Below are positions 22,978 to 35,300 of a stretch of 64,000 nt of DNA, one piece after another; position 1 is the first letter of the stretch; each line of letters opens with the position of its first letter. Source of the DNA: Periconia sp. R9002 (Eukaryota > Ascomycota > Dothideomycetes > Pleosporales > Periconiaceae); contig JAMAHW010000007.1 in NCBI GenBank assembly GCA_023627715.1, positions 558,001 to 622,000 of the forward strand, written 5' to 3'. The notes beneath the pieces are model-generated. The model ran no database searches and was not told the origin of the DNA. It saw only the letters and a list, made by a program, of their open reading frames with translations. The translations under genes were made by a program, and so were the position numbers.

Positions 22978-25900
22978 TCAATCCACACTTCCCCACTGCG
23001 CCTGCTCAATGGCCGGACGGTCTTGCCTAAGCCGCGCGTGCAACTCGGCGCTCTCATCCACGCGCTTCGTAATCTGCAGCTGCCTCTTGACGTTGCGCTC
23101 ATACAGCTCCTCCTTCTCCTTCAATGCGCGACGCTCGACATTGGCGCGGTGCTCGACCTCGCTTTTGCGCGCCTCAATCAGGCGCCTCTCGTGCGCCAAC
23201 GTTTGAGACGCCTTGCGGTCTTCAACGCCGGCGCGCAGCTCCGCGGCTTCCCGCTCTTGATCTTGTAGCAGGCGGTGCCACGTCTGCTTCTCGGCACGCT
23301 TCATGGCCTCGGCCTCGCGCACGCGCTGGATCTCAAAGTCATGCCGCTGCTTCTCGAGGGCTTGCGTGTGCGACGCCGAGAGCGCTGCGGCGGCGAGTTC
23401 GGCGTCCTTGGCTTCCTTTGCGCGGCGAAGGTTGTCGCGGTGCTTGGTCTCGTCAAGCTTGCGCGCGTGTTCGGACGCTTCGGTTGCGAGTTTGAGCGTG
23501 AGCTCGTGCTCTTTTTGGCGGTCGGCGAGGCGGGCGATGGGCACAGGCAGGCCTATTGCCCCCGGCGGCTGGTTCTCGGTTTCGGAATAGTATTTGGGAA
23601 GACAAGCTTTGTCGCGAAGGAGACCGAGGAGCTCTGTTTGCGAGCGCACACGACCGGGGGATGGGTAAAGTTCGACGTATTTCAGGGGTGAATACCAGAG
23701 GCCTGTGGCCGGGTCACGGAACATGTGCTCCGCGTCGTTGAGATCTTGCCAGGTCTCCGTCTCCAAGAGCGCGTCGGTGACGTCCAGAGCGCTGTAGGGG
23801 TTATCGAGAGCAAGGAGGACGCACGATTTTTCGTTACGGGCTTGGAATTTGGCAGTAGCGCCGTTGTCGAGGAAGAGACGGATCAGCTGGCGAAGTTTTG
23901 TTTGCTGGGCTCCGGTTGTGACTTGTGCGTTCAAGCATAATTCGCCCAATGCACTGCGTCCGTTATGGAGTCTGGAAGGGAAATTGGGATTATGCCCCTG
24001 CTGGACGAGGATTTTGGCAATGTCGAGATGCAGGCCCCTGGCGGCTTCGTGGAGACTTCCATCATTCCTCAATGCTGTCGGTGCTAATAGTTCTGCAGTT
24101 GACGGTACAGAAACACTGCTGGCGTAGAACAACGGAGAGCGATTCCATTTGTCGCGGACGGAGGGATCAGCTCCACGACTCAACAGTACCTGAACAATGT
24201 CTGCACGTCCTTCTCGTGCTGCAAGAGCGATAGGAGACAACTCAGAAACTGATGTTGGCCTGGTGGGAGAAACACCTGCGTCGAGAAGAGCCAGGATGAC
24301 AGCGCTGGAGATCAATTTTTGTGGTTGTGACAGTGCCCATGTGAGGGCCGACAGTGTTTCTTCACCAACAGCCTCATCGGCGGTGTCAATAACAGAAACA
24401 TTCGGATTGCACCCCAATGTGAGCAATAACAGTTGCACTAGAGACTCGCTTCTAGGATATTTGCTTAGCACTGATATCAGCAATGGTTTGTTATTTGCCA
24501 GGTCACGACTAGCATCTAGTTGTTCTGCCGTGCAACTGTGCTCAAAACACAACTCCAATAATTCGATCAAATGTGTTGGGTCTAGGTCAGCATCAATCAG
24601 TTTGGGCAACAGTCGAACAAAATTTGGTTGATATCCAAGGAGTTGTCCAAATAAAGCGCGGTCGCCTCTCTTTGCTGCGAACATGAAGCAAATGCCGTCT
24701 GAAGCATTCACATTTGCATGCCAGCGAAGAAGGAGATCGATAAGTGGCTGGTCCATGGCATTCAGGTCTGCAGGCTCAATCACCGTAGGCAGAGCTGAGT
24801 CGATAGCAGACTGGTCTACCCCAAGCTCCAGTAGATCTTGTGCAATACCAATGCAATCACTCAATCTCCCAGACCTGCAATGAGACTTGTAGTCGTAGAA
24901 CAGGGTCAGGAAGGCTTTTGTGATTAGGGCTCCAGATGGACGGTCTTTTCCACCCAGATGAAGCTTTACGAGTGAACGATCTGCCACAGACACGGCTGTC
25001 TGTAAAGCCTCGCCTTCATTAGCGATAGAAGATGCTCCATGCTGCATGAGAAGCTTTACGAGAGTGGTATCCTTGCTCCTGATAGAAGATTTTGTCTCAG
25101 CGGCTAACGCACGATTGAGTGCGTCTTGCGAAACTCCCTTCGAAAGAAGTTCCTGCATTATCGGTGCCTTTGTATTTATTGTCTCCGACATGGCGATATA
25201 TTGAAATGCATATTCAGTGAATTTCGGCTCTTTCGTGAGAAAACGTTCGATGATGTCCATGTTTTCAGGACCTCCTTGAACAGCTGTCCGCAGGGCCTTC
25301 TGTACTGGCTCGTCGTCGATACCGTTTGCCAAAAGTATGTCAATCATAGGAATAGTGGCATCATTTCTCGTTCCGTCTGCATCCATCGCAAGAGGTAGGG
25401 CAGTCGAGGTGGCATAGGACGATGGATTATTACCACAAAGCAGACGTAGGATGGCTACGTCACGCTGAATCACCGCTAGATGGATCGCTTTCCCTCCTTC
25501 GTGATTGACGTTTGCACCATGAAGAACCAATTCTTGGATAAGAGCCACATCCCGAGATTTTGATGTATCCCCAACCGCATCGATCAATGCTTGATCAACT
25601 TCCACACCACGAGCGCCATGTTGAAGGAGAATTCTCGCAATTTCGATCCGCTCTTCCGCAGCGTATCCAGAGTGTATGTAAGAAAAAGCTTTCGACAAGG
25701 ATTGTGGCGATAGGCGGGATCGAAGGAGCATCCTGAGACTGTTGAAATCCTTTCGTATTACAGCGGCTTGAATGGCACCACCGTCTTCAGGTATAACGGT
25801 TTTATCCGCATTAAGCAAGAGGTCTACTAGGGCGGCATCGCCATCTTCCACTGCTCGGACCAACCATCGTTGAAGTGGTTTCCCTTTAGCTCCACGAGAC

Positions 25901-27126
25901 ACGAGTGCAGTAATGACACGGAGTCTTTCAGGGGGAGCAATTTCAGGTGAAACTACTGCAAGAGCCACAGATGCTTGGGCCGGCGATACCGAAGCGTTAA
26001 GTATTGCGTCAGAAACCTTCCAGTTACAATGCTCTATTGCGTTCCGTAAACATTCTGCCTGATTGAGTTCTGTAGAGACCCCGTTGGCAAGTAGTAATTG
26101 GGCCATAGCCGTGTCATTTCGCTTCGTTGCAGTTATCAGCAATTCGGCTAGATGAGGGCTGGTTGGAGGTAGTCCACAGCAAAACAGTAACTCCATGAAC
26201 TTGTAAAGTATTTGAGCAGTTGGCAAGGCCAAAGTAGTCGCCAGCAGGTTTTGTAGTGTCGAAGGAGACAAGGGGATGGGGCCTGCTACTAATGCAACTG
26301 CCAATCGATATTCTCTCTGTGAAATGACCGTCTTGAGAGCGCTAGCATTATCAAAGTTGGAATTGGCACCATAGCCTATTAATAATGATACAATGGTTTC
26401 AGATTGTTGCTGCACTGCTGCCGGTAGACATGAGGATATGACTTCGGGTCGTAGTGCCTTGGGAGCTCGTAGAAGCAATCGGACGAAGTTTTGATCCCCT
26501 GACCGTACAGCATCTGCAAGTGCGTTTGGAAATTTGCCAAGATCTGCACCATGGCGAAGAAGTTCCTGCACGCATGGGTAATCGTGAGCACCAAGGGCAA
26601 CTTTGAGCCCTTCATCCAGAGTAGTCTGATCGGCGCCAGAGCTTGCGAGCAAGCTCACGGAATCTGCTCGTCTCGTGGTGGCGGCTCGCTGTAGCACTGT
26701 ACTTCGTCTCCGAGCAGCATTGTTAGACTGGGTTGATTTGTTCTTCTTTCCGGATGTTTCCACAAAGTTGACCTTCGCGCCAAGATTTAGAAATGCTTGT
26801 ACCAGACCTGGACTTGTCGCAGGCTTTTCGATTACTGAAGATAATGCTTGATCCAACTCTTCTTGCGAAAATATCCACAGGCTTGTGTCTTGGAGCTTTT
26901 CTTTTTCCTTGGAGCTCTTGAAGATACGTTTCAATTGCTTGCTGGGGTCTTTGTATTCTGGGCTGTTTCTCCTCTGTTCGACCAACAGTTGATGAGCTAG
27001 GGTGTGATCCTCCTCGCTGCTCAAAACTGCAGGTTGAGACGCGGCAGGAAGGCAGGGATTGCGCTCACGGACGGGGTTGACTTGAGCTTCACGCACTATG
27101 TCGTCGAGGGTGCGTCTGGCCTCCAT
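22978..27126 (-). CDS. Large ankyrin-repeat protein with C-terminal coiled coil
   Basis: Uninterrupted frame of 1382 aa from the first ATG at 27126 (MEARRTLDDIVREAQ). The frame is open a little further, but only from a TTG. From about residue 140 to 1130 it consists of many degenerate ankyrin-like units of the form LLxxGAxxxxxxALxxAV. The clearest copies are near the end (SPIALAAREGRADIVQVLLSRGADPSVRDKWNRSPLFYAS). The last 190 residues (RQKEHELTLKLATEASEHARKLDETKHRDNLRR and following) form a long charged coiled coil rich in Ala, Glu, Arg and Lys. There is no N-terminal NACHT, kinase or HET motif, so it is not an obvious NLR. The role is unknown; a scaffold for protein interactions is likely. 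Confidence 0.82.
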   Translation of the reverse strand: MEARRTLDDIVREAQVNPVRERNPCLPAASQPAVLSSEEDHTLAHQLLVEQRRNSPEYKDPSKQLKRIFKSSKEKEKLQDTSLWIFSQEELDQALSSVIEKPATSPGLVQAFLNLGAKVNFVETSGKKNKSTQSNNAARRRSTVLQRAATTRRADSVSLLASSGADQTTLDEGLKVALGAHDYPCVQELLRHGADLGKFPNALADAVRSGDQNFVRLLLRAPKALRPEVISSCLPAAVQQQSETIVSLLIGYGANSNFDNASALKTVISQREYRLAVALVAGPIPLSPSTLQNLLATTLALPTAQILYKFMELLFCCGLPPTSPHLAELLITATKRNDTAMAQLLLANGVSTELNQAECLRNAIEHCNWKVSDAILNASVSPAQASVALAVVSPEIAPPERLRVITALVSRGAKGKPLQRWLVRAVEDGDAALVDLLLNADKTVIPEDGGAIQAAVIRKDFNSLRMLLRSRLSPQSLSKAFSYIHSGYAAEERIEIARILLQHGARGVEVDQALIDAVGDTSKSRDVALIQELVLHGANVNHEGGKAIHLAVIQRDVAILRLLCGNNPSSYATSTALPLAMDADGTRNDATIPMIDILLANGIDDEPVQKALRTAVQGGPENMDIIERFLTKEPKFTEYAFQYIAMSETINTKAPIMQELLSKGVSQDALNRALAAETKSSIRSKDTTLVKLLMQHGASSIANEGEALQTAVSVADRSLVKLHLGGKDRPSGALITKAFLTLFYDYKSHCRSGRLSDCIGIAQDLLELGVDQSAIDSALPTVIEPADLNAMDQPLIDLLLRWHANVNASDGICFMFAAKRGDRALFGQLLGYQPNFVRLLPKLIDADLDPTHLIELLELCFEHSCTAEQLDASRDLANNKPLLISVLSKYPRSESLVQLLLLTLGCNPNVSVIDTADEAVGEETLSALTWALSQPQKLISSAVILALLDAGVSPTRPTSVSELSPIALAAREGRADIVQVLLSRGADPSVRDKWNRSPLFYASSVSVPSTAELLAPTALRNDGSLHEAARGLHLDIAKILVQQGHNPNFPSRLHNGRSALGELCLNAQVTTGAQQTKLRQLIRLFLDNGATAKFQARNEKSCVLLALDNPYSALDVTDALLETETWQDLNDAEHMFRDPATGLWYSPLKYVELYPSPGRVRSQTELLGLLRDKACLPKYYSETENQPPGAIGLPVPIARLADRQKEHELTLKLATEASEHARKLDETKHRDNLRRAKEAKDAELAAAALSASHTQALEKQRHDFEIQRVREAEAMKRAEKQTWHRLLQDQEREAAELRAGVEDRKASQTLAHERRLIEARKSEVEHRANVERRALKEKEELYERNVKRQLQITKRVDESAELHARLRQDRPAIEQAQWGSVD

Positions 27127-29151
27127 GTTCTCGCATGGGATGGTTTTGACTCCAACGAGAGACAAACGACATTATATGAGAGATAAAATAATAACTACAT
27201 TTAGAGCTTTGCGTAGTATGAATGGGGCTGGGACAAAGGAGTACGTAAAGCGAGGCAGTGCAGTCGTAGTTGACTCTGCGCGCTAGTCCTCGATCGGCTG
27301 AAACGGCTCTCGATCGGTTAGTCATCATCCCCCATGAAGACATTCGCGAACAGCTACCCAGATACAGTATACATGATGTTCACTCTCAAAAGAAAGTGAA
27401 AGTTGGATTTTAAGAAAATGTTTAGTGTTACTTCACAGATTATACGACTTCCGAATACCCTGTTTCGGTCACTATTTGCCTTGAATGCTACTCAGAAGAC
27501 CCCGAAATAACATGAACAAGGCTCTCTTTCACCATCTCAACTCTTGAAATTCCTCTTCAATTATCGGATCAATATATATATATACTATGTGGTATTTTGA
27601 GGGAGGTTGCTGTGGCATAGTAAGGCTGCTAGAAGCGAAGTTGATCAAGCAAGCCAATGAGCTCAAACTACATTTCTAAGTTAGATTGATGCAGCTTCTG
27701 AGGTGTTGAAAATAATGGCAGAGTGACTAACGGGGAAGAGTAATGGCATTTTTCGGAAGATGAACGAATAGTAAATTTTGCGCGACTAATAATTTAGAAG
27801 GGAGTAGCCCGATCACTTAAAAAATGAAATGTTGCGTTGATGGTCACTACTTTTGATGATACGATCGGCGCTTCTCAGATGATAACTCCTCTGGGTCCAA
27901 CGCCTACGCATATTAAGATAATGTTTTCTTTTGCAGTAAGATTTTACTGTGCTTACGTCCTCAGCTAGGGCGTTATTGTGAATCTCTGGATTGTGTTGAT
28001 ACCGCGGGCAAATACATTGCCACGCGATGATATCATTCTCTTGGTGGTACAATTTTAAGAGGGGGAATTCGCGGAAAAATAAGAAGCCGATTATACTCAG
28101 GGTGAAACGGAGAGCTCTAGCGTGTGCGTACTGAGTTTCTGCTTTCCCAGTGCTGGCTATTTGTTAGTGATCAATGGGAAAAGAAATATGAGAACATCAA
28201 CGTAATATATGCAGTACCACACGCAACTCGTGAAAATTCTACTAGTGTGCTGTGAAGGCTATTTTAAATTATTTGTTCTATGATACTGTGATCGGTATGT
28301 AATAGTAATGATATAATATCGTTGAAAAGTGGCCATGTGGAGCAATTGAGGTTTACAGATCCTCACTTTGCGGGCAAGAACTCGCCCCTTTCGTCCCTCC
28401 ACTGAACTCACACGCTAAATCTCGTGTTTAACTGAAAAAGCTGACTCGCCGTACTGTACATTTCCGCGTGCGATGCGGCTGTTTCATAAGTGATGGTGAG
28501 AATTTAGCCACTTTTCGTTCACTATCGACGTCTGTAACATCTAGTTGTAAGAGATCTGCAGGTACGGTCTCGAATTTATCCAGAAGCTTGCGCAACATTG
28601 TTGGCTGGACAGTCTGGACCCCATCAGGAACACTCCAGATCGATTCCCCGGACCATCTCTTTTATCCAGGATAGGCATAGGTCAAAGCTGTAATCCCGGC
28701 TGTCACTCATGTTTCAAACATTTGGCCCCAGATTTTAACTGTTTTCGGGAGCTGCCTGCTCTGCACAGGTTGTCTACGCGGAAACTATAGCTGTCAGACC
28801 TCTTGGAATCAGCTGTTTGTACAACTACATCAAACAGTTCTTCATGTCAGGGGAACGACATGTGTTTGAAGACTGCAGAACTCCAAAAGGATGATGTGGC
28901 CCCTCCGCAATATATCGCTTACTGCCCAATTGGGCAGATTCCGTGTTCTAGATAGGACTATTTATTGGAAGCTGGTGCCGCCTCATCAACGTCCAACTGC
29001 CATAGCTCTTAAAAGCAATCTTATCAAGCAACCTTCTTCTTTCGTTACTTTCAATTCTAGGGCTCCGGAAGCTCAACTGTTATTATACAATTTATTCTCT
29101 CTCTTTTCCAACCTATCCAAAACCAAAAGTTTCATCTTCATTCATTTCAAA
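27127..29151. other. 2-kb gene-poor, AT-rich region
   Basis: Between the divergent ankyrin and DUF3455 genes. Only short ORFs are present, and I find no tRNA, transposase or reverse transcriptase motif. It may hold decayed repeats, but I could not identify one. Confidence 0.5.
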
Positions 29152-29817
29152 ATGCATTCTACTTTCGCTATTGCGGCCCTGGCTCTTCCTCTCGTATTCG
29201 CGGCTCCTTCCCGTCTCCCTGGCGAAATCTTCCGTCGCCAACAAAATGCTACATGCAACCTGAGCGAGACTCCCCAGCCATCGAATACTCTTACACCCCC
29301 AGGCGCAGACCTCACTCTCGCCTTGATTGCTGTGGGCCATGGGACACAAAACTACACTTGCGCCAACTCCTCCGCTGCAACTGTTCCCTCCGCCATTGGC
29401 GCAGTTGCTTCTCTCTTCAACGCATCTTGCGCTGTCGCAGACAACCTCCCCGAACTCGGAACTATCGTTGAAGATGCAACAGCCATAGGCGCGCACTTCT
29501 TCGTTGACAACACCACGCCCGAATTTGACGTCATCGGACTCGGTCAGACTCAAGCTAAGAAAGTAGAGTCAATGGCCGCCCCTTCCCCTACCGACGTGCC
29601 ATGGTTGAGGCTTGAAGCTCAAAAGCAAGGCACTACGTCGCCGGTCAAAGAGATCTACCGTTTGAACACAAAAGGTGGTGTCGCGCCTAGCAATTGCGAG
29701 GGACGAGTGGCTGGTGAGACGGTTACTGTTGAGTACGAGGCGCAGTACTGGATTTACGCATCTGAATCCGAACTGGCTGCTAGGAAGAAGAGAAGCTTGG
29801 GTACTCCGGTTGCTTAG
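29152..29817 (+). CDS. Secreted DUF3455-like protein
   Basis: 221 aa from the ATG at 29152, intronless. A signal peptide (MHSTFAIAALALPLVFAAPS) is followed by a possible dibasic processing site (RR at 30-31). The mature part has LTPPGADLTLALIAVGHGTQNYTC, FDVIGLGQTQAKK, DVPWLRLEAQKQG, VKEIYRLNTKGGVAPSNCEG and VTVEYEAQYWIYAS. These are conserved blocks of the fungal DUF3455 family, known as abundant secreted or spore-associated proteins of unknown function. The frame is open upstream to 28891, but that part lacks a signal peptide and is probably 5' UTR. Confidence 0.85.
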   Translation: MHSTFAIAALALPLVFAAPSRLPGEIFRRQQNATCNLSETPQPSNTLTPPGADLTLALIAVGHGTQNYTCANSSAATVPSAIGAVASLFNASCAVADNLPELGTIVEDATAIGAHFFVDNTTPEFDVIGLGQTQAKKVESMAAPSPTDVPWLRLEAQKQGTTSPVKEIYRLNTKGGVAPSNCEGRVAGETVTVEYEAQYWIYASESELAARKKRSLGTPVA

Positions 29818-30373
29818 ATGCTACCTGACTAACCTGGCGGTGTTTGTGGAAACACGGCGCTCGTTGTTGAGCATCTTTCAAACGAATCTACTGGGTAATG
29901 GCGCGTACTCAAAAGTATAGCCGTGGTTTGGCCTCTTGGGGATAGGCTCCATTGATTGATTTTGTATTTCATATGTGTTGACACTTTATACCTCTTTTTG
30001 TACATAAATGGCAGCGGATTCCTGCCGAAAAAAAACGATCACGACTGCACTTTATCATATTCTTCGTAGTTCGGCGTCAATAAGATATTGTATCATACAG
30101 AGATTGTGTTGTATTGCTGTGCTTCCTTGTGTAGAGTTTCAAGTCGATGAAAATAGTTGTGAGAGCTCCATCCGATATGGAAGTGATTCAACAAGTCACT
30201 ATAGAATCTGCGACAAGCATATTATTGAACCCTATGTATGAAAGATTACGTAAAATGGATATCTCTTTTGATTTATCTATTATTCCTCATAAAACTAAGT
30301 GCTTCCATGCCTTCCCAAGAACACCATGCTAAAACATGATTCCAACCGACCTAGATGAAAATAGACTCTTACT
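29818..30373. other. Intergenic between convergent genes
   Basis: 3' flanks of the DUF3455 gene and of the membrane protein gene. No supported ORF. Confidence 0.5.
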
Positions 30374-31438
30374 CTAAAAGGGACCTTTATATGTGCCTGG
30401 CAGCTCCACCGGCGGGGGATAACGCCCAGTATTAAATCCATCCAATTCCGGTGGTCGATCAGTCATAGCCTTCTCAACCCTCACGGCCGACCCATCCATC
30501 TCATGAGTCGGCGACGATGCCTCGTACCGATACTGCACTGTAGACGTAGGCGAAATTCCCTTGTACGTATTTGCACTCATCATCGCAGCCGCCGCTATAT
30601 CTTTGTTTTTCTTTCTCCGACGTAGCAGTAGGAATATAATGGTTATAAGTAGCCCTAGAACTACGACCCCTACCCCAGCGCCGATGCCTATACTTGTGCC
30701 GGTTCCGGGGGATCCTGATTTCTCGTTTGCATTTCCTTGTGTGTTTCCTTGCGCATTTCCTGCCCCTGATGTTGCGCTTCCAGCTGTCACGCCTGAGTCG
30801 GAGCTTCTGGTCGAACTGGAGTTTGTGTTTGCACTGTTGCTGGAGGTGGCTGTGGGGCTTGCACTATTGCTGTTGAAATCGAAGTTGTTGCGTCGAACGA
30901 GCACGGCGTATGCATTTATTGCGTTGTACATCGTCACTGATGTGACTTTCCAACTTGCCTGCCCGGTCGCGGTGGAGGTGGCAGTTACACCTATTGGAGT
31001 CGGTATGATGTGCTCGCACAACAGAGTTGTCAAGAACGGGTGTTGGGTATTGGTGTTATCTTGTGTTTGTGGCCGGAATAATGATCCTGTAGGGCAACAC
31101 ACTTCACTGGTTTCGGTGACGGAGCCTGTTATCACCCTTGACGTCCCGCTAGCTGCTGTGTACCCACTAGGGCATATCGCCGGTGAGTAGTAAGATATTG
31201 ATGCTGGGTTGTAGCCTGAAGGGAAGCAGCCCTGTGCTGCGTCTAAAGGTTGCCCAAAGAAAAAGTACTCGTGTATAGCCGTGGATGTTGTGCGAATAAC
31301 CCTTTCTTCAACTTAGTATCGTAACACTTGTGTAAGATGGAAGCTCTTTCTGAGAATGCGTCAAACGAACCAAAGATTATAAGTCGCGAGGCAGGACGGG
31401 GCAGGCGTGAATTGCGTTGTCAGCGCGCCCAAAGACAT
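30374..31438 (-). CDS. Single-pass membrane protein with Cys-rich ectodomain and Ser/Thr/Asn linker
   Basis: Likely model: complement of 30374..31301 and 31371..31438 (331 aa). The main exon encodes CFPSGYNPASISYYSPAICPSGYTAAS, then ETSEVCCPTGSLF, a Cys pattern frequent in fungal surface proteins. A Ser/Thr/Asn-rich stalk follows, then one membrane segment (IGIGAGVGVVVLGLLITIIFLLL), an RRRKKNK stop-transfer and a cytosolic tail with YRYEASSPTHEMDG. The first exon (MSLGALTTQFTPAPSCLATYNLW) was chosen because LTTQFTPAPSC resembles the start of this protein type and keeps frame. Its intron ends (GTTCGT and AAAG) are weak. I do not know the function; the architecture suggests a cell-surface sensor or adhesion protein. 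Confidence 0.65.
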
Positions 31439-32372
31439 AGCGAATTCAGAGTTGCTATGCAGCAACTGCTACTCAGATAATATACCGTCTACAAGCAATG
31501 AACCAATGCTATATGATAGATTATAGGATTAGAAAGAAACATGCTTGGTACGAGGACTTCAGGAAGGTGAGAGCATCGATACGAATAGATACTAAGCAGG
31601 AGAAGGAAGTGCCAAAGTACGGGCGCCGGTGTACTACAATGCAATGTATATATTCCTGGGGTGCCCAACAAGGCTCAGCAGCTTGGAAGCGAACGGCAGA
31701 AGGCCTGGCGCCTGGCTACGTGGGGGGCCAGAAGTCTTCGCTCAGTTCATTGGCTACTGGCAGGCATCGGACAAAGTATTGATGGCTGTCAAGTGTCAGA
31801 GATCTGTGTTGGCGCCCTTAGGTCCGAAAATGGAGTGTAACCCGTCTGGCATCAAGATTGGAGGCTTTCGCTTATCCTCGTATAAAACCAGATTTGGCGT
31901 TCGAATTGCAAGTGAGCTGGTAAAGCCAGCCCCCAAACGAGTTTGGATCATGTTTGATTAGCATTATGCTGAGGTTTAAAAGCATCTAATTGGGCGATTT
32001 AACGACGGTATGGTCTTCGCACGAAAGTGTGCACGTTCCAGCGGAGGCCGTCTTGTTTGGGATGCATTACCTGTGGCGATACCGCTTGTGATCTGATTAC
32101 AATTGCGACGCCAATCCTTCGTTTCATATTTACACGTGGTGCTGTTGGTAGTGTTCATGTACCATCTGCCTATATAGGTATAGGAACGATCGCACATCAT
32201 TTATGGGGCTTTAAGATCTTTTCCAGTATTCTTTGCACAGCTTGAGGTATACGTAGTCTTGGAAGGCATTCAAGAGGTTCATGCTACGAATGAAGTACCC
32301 CAGTCTTAATTTCTCAATTTCCATTTCGCGGAAACTCTTATAACAACTCCAATGTTTACACTAGTAGTTTGT
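31439..32372. other. Intergenic, no gene seen
   Basis: Promoter of the membrane protein gene and 3' flank of the beta-galactosidase gene. Small ORFs only. Confidence 0.5.
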
Positions 32373-35300
32373 TCACGCATACTGCAACCTCTCCTTTGAC
32401 CACCCAGGTCTGAGCTGCTCGGCATCGAACCTCGAACTCCAACTACTCTCGACCACATATTCTGTTTCCATGGTTATCTCCACCTGCGCAGCACCATCGT
32501 CTTCCTGAGCCCAAATACTCAATCCTACCGTATTCTCCCCCGAGTAATTGAGTATACCTGGTGGGACCGGGAACCTTCTCTCATTGCCCACAAACGGATT
32601 GAACCTTGCATATTGATATCCATTGATCCACAGAAGCACTCTGATGCTCTTTGACTTTGGTGCGTTTAACAAAAACGCAAATGAAGCATCCACGCCCTCT
32701 GGAACGTCTAAAGAGAACGTGGTACGGTAAAATTGAATCCCAGCCACCGCAAAACCTATAGAAGGGCTACTGCTACTCCAGGAAGAGTCATCGAAGCCAG
32801 GAAGGTGCCAGCCTAGACGCTCAGCTGAGAGGCCACCTTCGTTTAAAGGACCCCGCACAGGATCGAGCTGCGTGCGCTCACCATTGGCTTCCCCTGCGAT
32901 CTTCCACTTCGAGAAGGAGGGGCTATTGGAGCCTTCGAGACTAGCTGAAAGAATCCCACGCGGGTCAAGTGCAGCGGCTCGCAAGTCGTGTCCAGTGTTA
33001 TCCTGGGCAATAAGTAGGACGTTGGTACCGTTTGCGGCGAGTACTTCTGTGGGAAGAGGGAGGGTTAGATTTCCGACACCTACGGAAGAATTGCCGAGAT
33101 AAGATCCGAGGAAGTGGCCATTGACCCATGCACTCCACCCAAATGCCATTCCTCCCTGTACAGAGAGTCGTACGGCTGAAGCTGTACTGCCGGAGAAGTA
33201 GCCACGGAAGAGATGAAAACTGTTGTGAAAACCGTAATCGTCAACGTAAAGTACAGGAAGGGTGTCAGGTTTGGTTGGGTTAGGGGTTGTCGTATGGTTG
33301 GTCTCCACCCAGGCAATGCCCGAATCAGAATAATTCGCAAACCTTTCGGGGAGGCCATCGTGCACTTTCCATGTGGTCAAGGAGGGCGGGGTTAAAGTGG
33401 AGTTCAAGGCTGAGACTGTTGCTCTTAAGCTACCGTAAGAAGTCCTGGATGCATTCACACTTCTTCCGTTCCATTTGAGAGAAGTGGCGTTCAGTGGTGC
33501 GAAAACTTCGACAACAGTGTTCTTGCTCAGGTCTCCCTTCAACGAAAGAGTAGCACCGTCTAGAGAGGCGCTACGTACAAGGTAAGGACCATGCACAAGA
33601 ACTTCACAGGATATCAGCTTTGCATTCATTTATCCACTATTTTTGTGAACGCAGACTCACCAGATTTATCCACAGGGGCGAATGGATTGGCCTCTAGATT
33701 GGGCGCCCATAACAGATAACCAGTCGGTTTGTCGGTAATGACGACTTTCACACCGTTGTCGAAAATGATAACAGAGTAGCCATTAACCGCTTCAATAGAA
33801 ACAGTGATACCGTTCAACTCGGCGTGCAAAGTCGCATTTGAACGGCTTGCACTGTGTACAGCACCTTTACTTGCTCCTTTGACATGAAACTCAGCAGCCT
33901 CCCCTACACCTGTCCATAGGACCACCACTGGTGCACCATCAATTACAGCATACGTTAGAACTTCCGCCGTGGAATATGTTAACAGGCTATCACCAATGCT
34001 GAAGTCTGTAACGAGAACCTTGGATTGGTGGCCGTTCAAGACAATTGATCCGGCATGTTGAGGAACGGTTAAGTTCCCAGCCGAAGTGCTCACGTGAAGC
34101 CTGAAAGATTCAATTGACGACGAGGAAGACTGCTCATGAATTACGACGTAGAACGCCGCGTTCGTGTCCGGATTGCGCAATTCAGTCGCAGTAACGGCAG
34201 TGTTTGTGGTGTAAGACGTGCTGTTACCGATTCGATTCGTCACCGTGAGGTCTTTCGCCACCCTAGTGAACATTGCCAAATTCTTTGTTTCGTAGTACTT
34301 GCTGTCAATTTTTCGATTCTCGCTGATTGGACTTGAATAGTCGTAGCTGGTAGCCACCACAGGAGCGGCGAAGGCTCCCCAATTCGTACCGCCGTACATC
34401 ATATACAAACTGATGGCAGTAACACGTTGAGAAATGAGGTTTCTGTAAAATCTGCAAGGGTTCAGCGTCATATAGCATTAATGGGGGATTCTAGAACTCA
34501 CAAATTGGCGAAGTCGGCTCCAATATCCCCGGGGCATCCTCCCTCTGGTCCTCCCCAAGGGTTGTAGCTCCCACCTTGGAATTCTGGCAGAAATCTAGGC
34601 TGAGTATTGGACGTTTCGATGAAGTGATCGTAATAGTTTATGGTCTGATACGCCACATAATCGCCGTTCGTTCCGGTGCATTCGTCAAGGTTACAGGACC
34701 AGCAAGAGGGATAACTATCAAGCCCGGCTACATCAACATTCCCCGTAGCATTCGGGGCAAAGTCTTCCGACCAGGACTTTGTATTCATGTTCGGATCATT
34801 ATGAATCAATGGGATATCGATACCATTGTCTATGGCTGAATTCTCAAGGGCCTGCATGTACCTGCCCGCATATCCATTGGGTATACGATCGTTTGTGGTT
34901 GCGCCGGCGGTCCTGTTCCATTGCTCGCCATATTCGTTCTCGATTTGATAGACAAACGCATTTCCGCCATTGGTAACGAGGTGCTTGCTCGTGATTTCAG
35001 AGAATTTCGAAAAGTACGGTGTCCATGCTGTGGTGTATCTGGGATCGTCATCGCGCAGTTTACCGTAAGCACCTGTGGTAACCCACAGCGGAAAGCCACC
35101 AGCATTGGCTTCAGCATTCACATAGGGACCTGGTCGTACAATGACGTAGAGGCCAACACGTTTTGCGATCTCCAGAAGGCGTTCGAATCTATGCGCACCT
35201 GTCTCAAAATCGAGAGTCTCGTTGTTGGCACTGTGCCAAGCCCAGTTGCCGTAGAAAGCGACTGTCATAAGGTCAGCAAATATTGAAACAAGAACTATAT

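Noticed and set aside
27127..27165. N-terminal extension of the ankyrin protein
   Set aside because: It begins at a TTG. The ATG at 27126 is the first in that frame; an upstream ATG lies in another frame without a splice that joins them well.
28891..29151. Upstream extension of the DUF3455 protein
   Set aside because: The extra 87 residues lack family character and would bury the clear signal peptide that starts at 29152.
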